Origin: Martinezella multihospitum
GTDB taxonomy: Bacteria; Pseudomonadota; Alphaproteobacteria; Rhizobiales; Rhizobiaceae
Direction: 5' to 3'
Length of the DNA: 64,000 nt
Assembly (NCBI RefSeq): GCF_900094585.1
Contig: NZ_FMAG01000005.1
Span: 310,001-374,000 of the forward strand
The notes below the pieces were generated by a model. It was given only the letters and a program-made list of their open reading frames with translations, was not told where the DNA came from and did no database searches. The position numbers and the translations under genes are program-made. Each line of letters begins with the position of its first letter. Position 1 is the stretch's first letter. Of this stretch, positions 60,372 through 64,000 are shown in pieces.

Positions 60372-61892
60372 ATGGACAGTGGGCAGGACAAGGGCGCCGT
60401 AAAGGACGGCAAGGTCGAGAAAGGCCGCCTGTCCCAGTTTTGCCGTCCCACAGGCATTTTCGGCGGCCTTTCCGGCAAGCTTCTCATTCTCACCGTCGTT
60501 TTCATTTCGTTGGCGGAAGTGCTGATCTTCGTGCCGTCGGTTGCCAATATGCGGCTGCGCTGGCTGGAGGATCGGCTGAACACCGCCGCTGCCGCCGCTA
60601 TCGTCATCGATGGTCTGCAGCCGGCCGAGTTGCCGCGTGCCTTGCAGAAGGAAACGCTGATGGCGACTGGCACGCGCGCCATCGTTCTGCGCAAGGACGG
60701 CACGTCGCGCCTGCTGGCAACGGCCGAGATGCCGGCCTCCGTCGATGAGAAATACGATCTCAGCGACGTGTCTCAGCTGACCGCGATCAAGGATGCGCTC
60801 GATACGCTGCTGTTCGGCGGCAACCGCATCATCCGCGTTTTCGGCCCCGTCGGCGGCGATGCTAACACCGGTATCGAGGTGGTGCTGAAGGATACACGGC
60901 TGCGCAATGCGATGCTTGCCTATTCACGCAGCGTCTTCTTCGTCTCCATCCTCATCTCGCTGTTCACCGCGACGCTGATCTTCTTTGCGATCAACCGCAT
61001 GATGATCCGCCCCATCCGCCGGCTGACGGACAGCATGCAGGCCTATTCTGACGATCCGGAGGATCCCGGCCGTGTTCTTGCACCGGAGAGGGGACGGGAC
61101 GAACTGGCCGTGGCCGGCCGGCATCTCGCCGCGATGCAGTCGCAATTGCAGAAGACCTTGAAACAGCAGAAGAATCTGGCTGCCCTTGGCTTGGCGGTGT
61201 CGAAGATCAATCATGACATGCGCAATATCCTCTCGGCCGCGCAGCTGATGTCGGATCGTCTGGTCGATGTCGATGACCCGATGGTCAAGCGCTTTGCTCC
61301 GAAGCTGTTGCGCACCATCGATCGGGCCGTCGGCTATACGACCGAAGTGCTCTCCTATGGCCAGACCTCCGAGTCGGCGCCGCGCCGGCGCAAGATTCGC
61401 ATATTCGAGCTTATCGAAGAGGTGCGCGATATTCTGGCGATCGATCCGGATAGCGGCATCGAGTTCATCGAGCAACTCAGCCCGGACCTGGAGGTCGATG
61501 CCGACAGCGAGCAGCTGTTCCGAGTCATTCATAACCTTTGCCGCAACGCCCATCAGGCACTGATCGCTTTCGGCGAGGCGGCGCCCGATAGCGTCAGGCG
61601 GATCACGGTCTCGGCGCACCGGATCGGCAGTGTCGTCAGCATCACCGTCGACGATACCGGCCCGGGCATGCCGCAAAAGGCGCGGGAGAACCTGTTCACG
61701 GCCTTCCGCGGCTCGGCCCGCTCCGGCGGTACGGGCCTTGGCCTGGCGATCGCCCGTGAGCTCGTCCTTGCCCATGGCGGCACCATTGCGCTCGTCGAAA
61801 AACCGGCGGCCGGCACGCAGTTCCGCATCGAAATTCCCGACCGCCCGGTATCGCTCGATGATTACCGCAGCAGAAGCCTCCAAGAAAACTGA
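60372..61892 (+). CDS. Membrane sensor histidine kinase (orphan)
   Basis: A 506-residue kinase. Transmembrane helices lie near residues 35-57 and 190-212, with a 130-residue periplasmic sensor between. A HAMP domain (about 213-265) leads to a divergent H-box, SKINHDMRNILS, with His281. The ATPase domain has the N-box NLCRNAHQAL, DDTGPGMPQKARENLF and GTGLGLAIARE. It resembles HPK4-type kinases in using NHDMRN. No response regulator is next to it. ATG 60372 is preferred to a TTG at 60348. tRNA-Arg follows 125 bases downstream. Confidence 0.9.
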   Translation: MDSGQDKGAVKDGKVEKGRLSQFCRPTGIFGGLSGKLLILTVVFISLAEVLIFVPSVANMRLRWLEDRLNTAAAAAIVIDGLQPAELPRALQKETLMATGTRAIVLRKDGTSRLLATAEMPASVDEKYDLSDVSQLTAIKDALDTLLFGGNRIIRVFGPVGGDANTGIEVVLKDTRLRNAMLAYSRSVFFVSILISLFTATLIFFAINRMMIRPIRRLTDSMQAYSDDPEDPGRVLAPERGRDELAVAGRHLAAMQSQLQKTLKQQKNLAALGLAVSKINHDMRNILSAAQLMSDRLVDVDDPMVKRFAPKLLRTIDRAVGYTTEVLSYGQTSESAPRRRKIRIFELIEEVRDILAIDPDSGIEFIEQLSPDLEVDADSEQLFRVIHNLCRNAHQALIAFGEAAPDSVRRITVSAHRIGSVVSITVDDTGPGMPQKARENLFTAFRGSARSGGTGLGLAIARELVLAHGGTIALVEKPAAGTQFRIEIPDRPVSLDDYRSRSLQEN

Positions 61893-62017
61893 TTTTTTTC
61901 AGTAACTTGACGTCAATATGCACGAAAATCGCGATCTTTTTCAGAAATCCACTTGCATTCCCTCAAGGGAGGCTTTAGAGAACCGCCCACGCCAACGGTT
62001 TCTTCCGTTTCGGCCAC

Positions 62018-62094
62018 GCACCCGTAGCTCAGCTGGATAGAGCACCAGACTACGAATCTGGGGGTCAGGAGTTCGAATCTCTTCGGGTGCGCCA
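62018..62094 (+). tRNA. tRNA-Arg (anticodon ACG)
   Basis: A complete 77-base cloverleaf. Acceptor stem GCACCCG pairs with CGGGTGC. D-arm TAGCTCAGCTGGATAGAGCA and anticodon arm CCAGA-CTACGAA-TCTGG give anticodon ACG. The T-arm contains GTTCGAAT, and CCA is encoded at the 3' end. The T-arm to CCA part (62065-62094) also encodes the end of the recombinase on the other strand, so it is the probable attachment site. Confidence 0.97.
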
Positions 62095-63720
62095 TTTCAG
62101 TACAGAACTGCGAACCGCAAACGCCGCCGATTCCCCGCTCGAAGCAGCGACGAGGCTTTGAAGCAGGTCCGATTTCCTCCCCATGATGCGAACCTCGTCA
62201 TCGGCGACCTCAACGCGCTGGGCAAAGGCGCGCAGGTGGTCCCGCCGATAGCCGCCTCCTTCGATCCGCAGGCTGATGCGTGCGGTTTCCGAAAGCGCGT
62301 CGATCATGTCTGGCGTAACGGCCCGGTGCCCGGAGCTGTCAAGTGTCGCCCGTATCCGCTCGGCGTCCGCCGCCGCCTGATCGCGGATCGCTTTGAGATT
62401 GGCGATCCGGTCCTTCAGTCCCATGTCGTCCAGCGCGGCCACACCCGTTTCGATCGCATCGTAGAGACGACCCAATCGCTGATCCGTCTCGGTGATTCGC
62501 CGATTTAAATCAGCCAGGTGTTCGCGCCGGCGTTCGGCTCGTTCCTGCCGGCGATCGAGAAGGCTCGACAGGATCGTCTCCAACCGCTTCGGTTGGAGAA
62601 GGCGCTCTTCAAGATGGCGCGCGACCAGATGATCGAGCTTATCCATTCGGATCGAACGCCCTTCGCAGCCGACCTTGCCTTGCCGCGCTTTGGTCGAGCA
62701 GGAGTAATAGGTGTACTGCCCGCCATTGCCCTTGCCGGTACGCAGCGTCATCGCACCGCCGCACTTCGCGCAGAAGCAGATGCCGGTGAGCAGCGTCGGA
62801 CCACTCGTAACTCGTGCGGGCACCAACATCGGATTGCGCGATTTGAGACGCGCCTGAACGGCGTCGAACGTCTCCCTCTCTATCAGCGGCGGCACCGCCA
62901 TGATCGAGACCTCGTTCTCCGGCTTCCTCTCGCGGTTCTTGAAAGAGCGTGTGTTGAATCGGTGCTCGCCGATATAGGTCGTGCGGGTCAGGATCGCGTG
63001 GATTTGCGCCAGGCCCCATTTCCCGCCGTCACGGGTGAACATGCGGCGTTCGTTGAGATAGGTCGCAATGGCCTTGACGCCCTTCGGGCCAGACGTACCG
63101 CCGCCTTCGAGGAACAGGCGATAAATGAGCCTGACCGTTTCCGCGTGCAGCGGATCGATCTCCAGCTTCTTCTTGATCTTCGATCCACGCTGCTCGGCCG
63201 CGACGACGCGATAGCCAATGGGTGGTCGCGCGCCGTTCCAGAAACCCTGACGGGCGTTCTCGTTCATGGCGCGCAGGACGTGCTTGGCGTTCTCCTTCGA
63301 TTGGTACTCGTCGAACAGGGCCATGATCTGCCGCATCATGACGTGCATGGGATCGTCGCCCATCTCCTGCGTGATGGAGACGAGCTTGACGCCATTCTTC
63401 GCCAGCTTCCTGACATAGAATTCCAGCTCGAAGTGATCGCGGAAGAAGCGCGAGAAACTGTGAACCACGACGACATCGAACGGCGCAGGCTTCGATGTGC
63501 CGGCTTCGATCATGCGCTGGAATTCCGGGCGGCGGTCATTGGTGGCGGAAGCTCCAGCCTCCACGAAGGTTTCGACAAGCTGGTATCCACGCGAAGCACA
63601 ATAGGTTTCACCCTGCTTACGCTGATCCGGGATCGACACGTCATGCTCGGCCTGCCGCGTCGTCGAGACGCGCAGATAGAGCGCCGCGCGCTGCACGATA
63701 TGCGGACTTTGAATGTTCAT
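62065..63720 (-). CDS. Large serine recombinase (site-specific integrase)
   Basis: A 551-residue recombinase. The resolvase-like catalytic domain (about 10-160) has nucleophile Ser19 in YLRVSTTRQ and the DVVVVHSFSRFFRD block. The Recombinase domain (about 185-290; GYRVVAAEQRG onward) is followed by a zinc ribbon (about 309-350, CFCAKCGG then YYSCSTKARQGKVGCEG) and a coiled-coil region (380-450). The last nine residues (WRTRRDSNS) and stop lie inside the tRNA-Arg gene on the opposite strand. The start overlaps the upstream winged-helix gene (ATGA). It probably moved the element that continues past the window end. Confidence 0.93.
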   Translation of the reverse strand: MNIQSPHIVQRAALYLRVSTTRQAEHDVSIPDQRKQGETYCASRGYQLVETFVEAGASATNDRRPEFQRMIEAGTSKPAPFDVVVVHSFSRFFRDHFELEFYVRKLAKNGVKLVSITQEMGDDPMHVMMRQIMALFDEYQSKENAKHVLRAMNENARQGFWNGARPPIGYRVVAAEQRGSKIKKKLEIDPLHAETVRLIYRLFLEGGGTSGPKGVKAIATYLNERRMFTRDGGKWGLAQIHAILTRTTYIGEHRFNTRSFKNRERKPENEVSIMAVPPLIERETFDAVQARLKSRNPMLVPARVTSGPTLLTGICFCAKCGGAMTLRTGKGNGGQYTYYSCSTKARQGKVGCEGRSIRMDKLDHLVARHLEERLLQPKRLETILSSLLDRRQERAERRREHLADLNRRITETDQRLGRLYDAIETGVAALDDMGLKDRIANLKAIRDQAAADAERIRATLDSSGHRAVTPDMIDALSETARISLRIEGGGYRRDHLRAFAQRVEVADDEVRIMGRKSDLLQSLVAASSGESAAFAVRSSVLKWRTRRDSNS

Positions 63721-64000
63721 GGGCGGCCTCCCTTCGCTTCGCGCCGTTCGAGCAAGGGCAGTTCCAGGGCCACCCGATCGTGCAATACCTTCGGCATGAT
63801 CTTCCGGCCTTTGCCAGGCTCCATACTGACGAGACCGTAGCCCGCCATGGTCTTGAGGGTTCGAGACAGGCTCGACTTCGCCCGCCCGGTGATCTGCGAC
63901 AGCTCCTCCAGCGAACCGGGTGCTTGCTCGTCGATGACGCGCAGCAGTTCGCGATTTCCGCTGGAGAGCACCTGCGCGAAAGATTCAGTGGAGGTGAACC
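63717..64000 (-). CDS. Winged-helix DNA-binding protein (HVO_A0114/MarR-like), N-terminus outside window
   Basis: The frame is open to base 64000, so the start lies beyond the window. The 94 visible residues are FTSTESFAQVLSSGNREL, then LRVIDEQAPGSLEELSQITG, then RAKSSLSRTLKTMAGYGLVS and a basic tail. The middle is a winged HTH in which RAKSSLSRTLKTM is the recognition helix. This pattern fits HVO_A0114-type regulators, often next to a TumE-like toxin gene. Its stop overlaps the recombinase start (ATGA), so it may control the recombinase or be half of a toxin-antitoxin pair whose partner is further upstream. Confidence 0.75.
   Translation of the reverse strand, partial: FTSTESFAQVLSSGNRELLRVIDEQAPGSLEELSQITGRAKSSLSRTLKTMAGYGLVSMEPGKGRKIMPKVLHDRVALELPLLERREAKGGRP

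Larger units (their letters stand above)
62065..64000. mobile_element. Left end of an element integrated at tRNA-Arg(ACG)
   Basis: A serine recombinase and a coupled DNA-binding gene abut the tRNA 3' end and read toward it, the usual layout of an integrated island or prophage. The tRNA 3' segment serves as one attachment half. The other end, a second copy of the tRNA 3' end and the cargo lie outside the window, so size and type (island, phage or conjugative element) are unknown. Confidence 0.7.

Noticed and set aside
1..64000. CRISPR array
   Set aside because: No regularly spaced identical repeats of 23-40 bases were seen; the repeats found are palindromic intergenic elements or coding low complexity.

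Overview
The window is ordinary chromosome from an alphaproteobacterium of the order Rhizobiales, most likely Rhizobium. GC is high and genes are tightly packed. From memory, the gene order olsB - tme - mutS - glnD - murJ - trpS - usp - nfu - tsaB - rimI - fur - olsA - miaB - phoH - ybeY - tlyC - lnt - phrR-type regulator - metK - trmB resembles the Sinorhizobium meliloti chromosome. The abundant short inverted repeats of Rhizobium genomes are also present. No CRISPR array, rRNA or IS element was seen.

Layout. 1-5.3 kb: two RNA methyltransferases, signal peptidase II (lspA), a hybrid histidine kinase and the ornithine-lipid acyltransferase olsB. 5.4-9.1 kb (minus): an adenylate cyclase and the malic enzyme tme. 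9.3-32.2 kb (plus): mutS, the nitrogen sensor glnD, murJ, trpS, an Fe-S carrier with an Irr-like operator, tsaB-rimI, fur/mur, olsA, miaB-phoH-ybeY-tlyC-lnt, a small HTH regulator, metK and trmB. 32.4-39.2 kb: a heat-shock hsp20-DUF1150 pair with an RpoH-like promoter and a ROSE-like leader, then nucleoside hydrolase, a chemoreceptor, ribokinase and rmuC. 39.4-42.5 kb: def and fmt-truA, separated by a FitAB/VapBC-type toxin-antitoxin pair. 42.5-45.3 kb (minus): dapD, dapE and a small membrane protein. 45.5-50 kb: LOG-family protein, a secreted EF-hand protein, a HAD nucleotidase, a PEP-mutase-like protein and argB.

50.2-57.8 kb contains the core set argB, engB, yidC, rnpA, rpmH (all minus), broken by two blocks on the plus strand. 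One is an ECF sigma factor - RskA-like anti-sigma - fasciclin module, which resembles the mycobacterial SigK-RskA-MPT70/83 system. The other is a small protein, an AraC/GyrI-like regulator and an exported alpha/beta hydrolase. After an AT-rich gap come a second chemoreceptor and an orphan histidine kinase.

The right edge (62.0-64.0 kb) is the end of an integrated element next to tRNA-Arg(ACG). A large serine recombinase has its last nine codons and stop inside the tRNA gene, on the opposite strand. It is translationally coupled to a winged-helix gene cut by the window end. The cargo lies outside the window. The best candidates for something new are the sigma/anti-sigma/fasciclin module and this tRNA-embedded serine recombinase. 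All assignments were made by reading the sequence; no database search was run.
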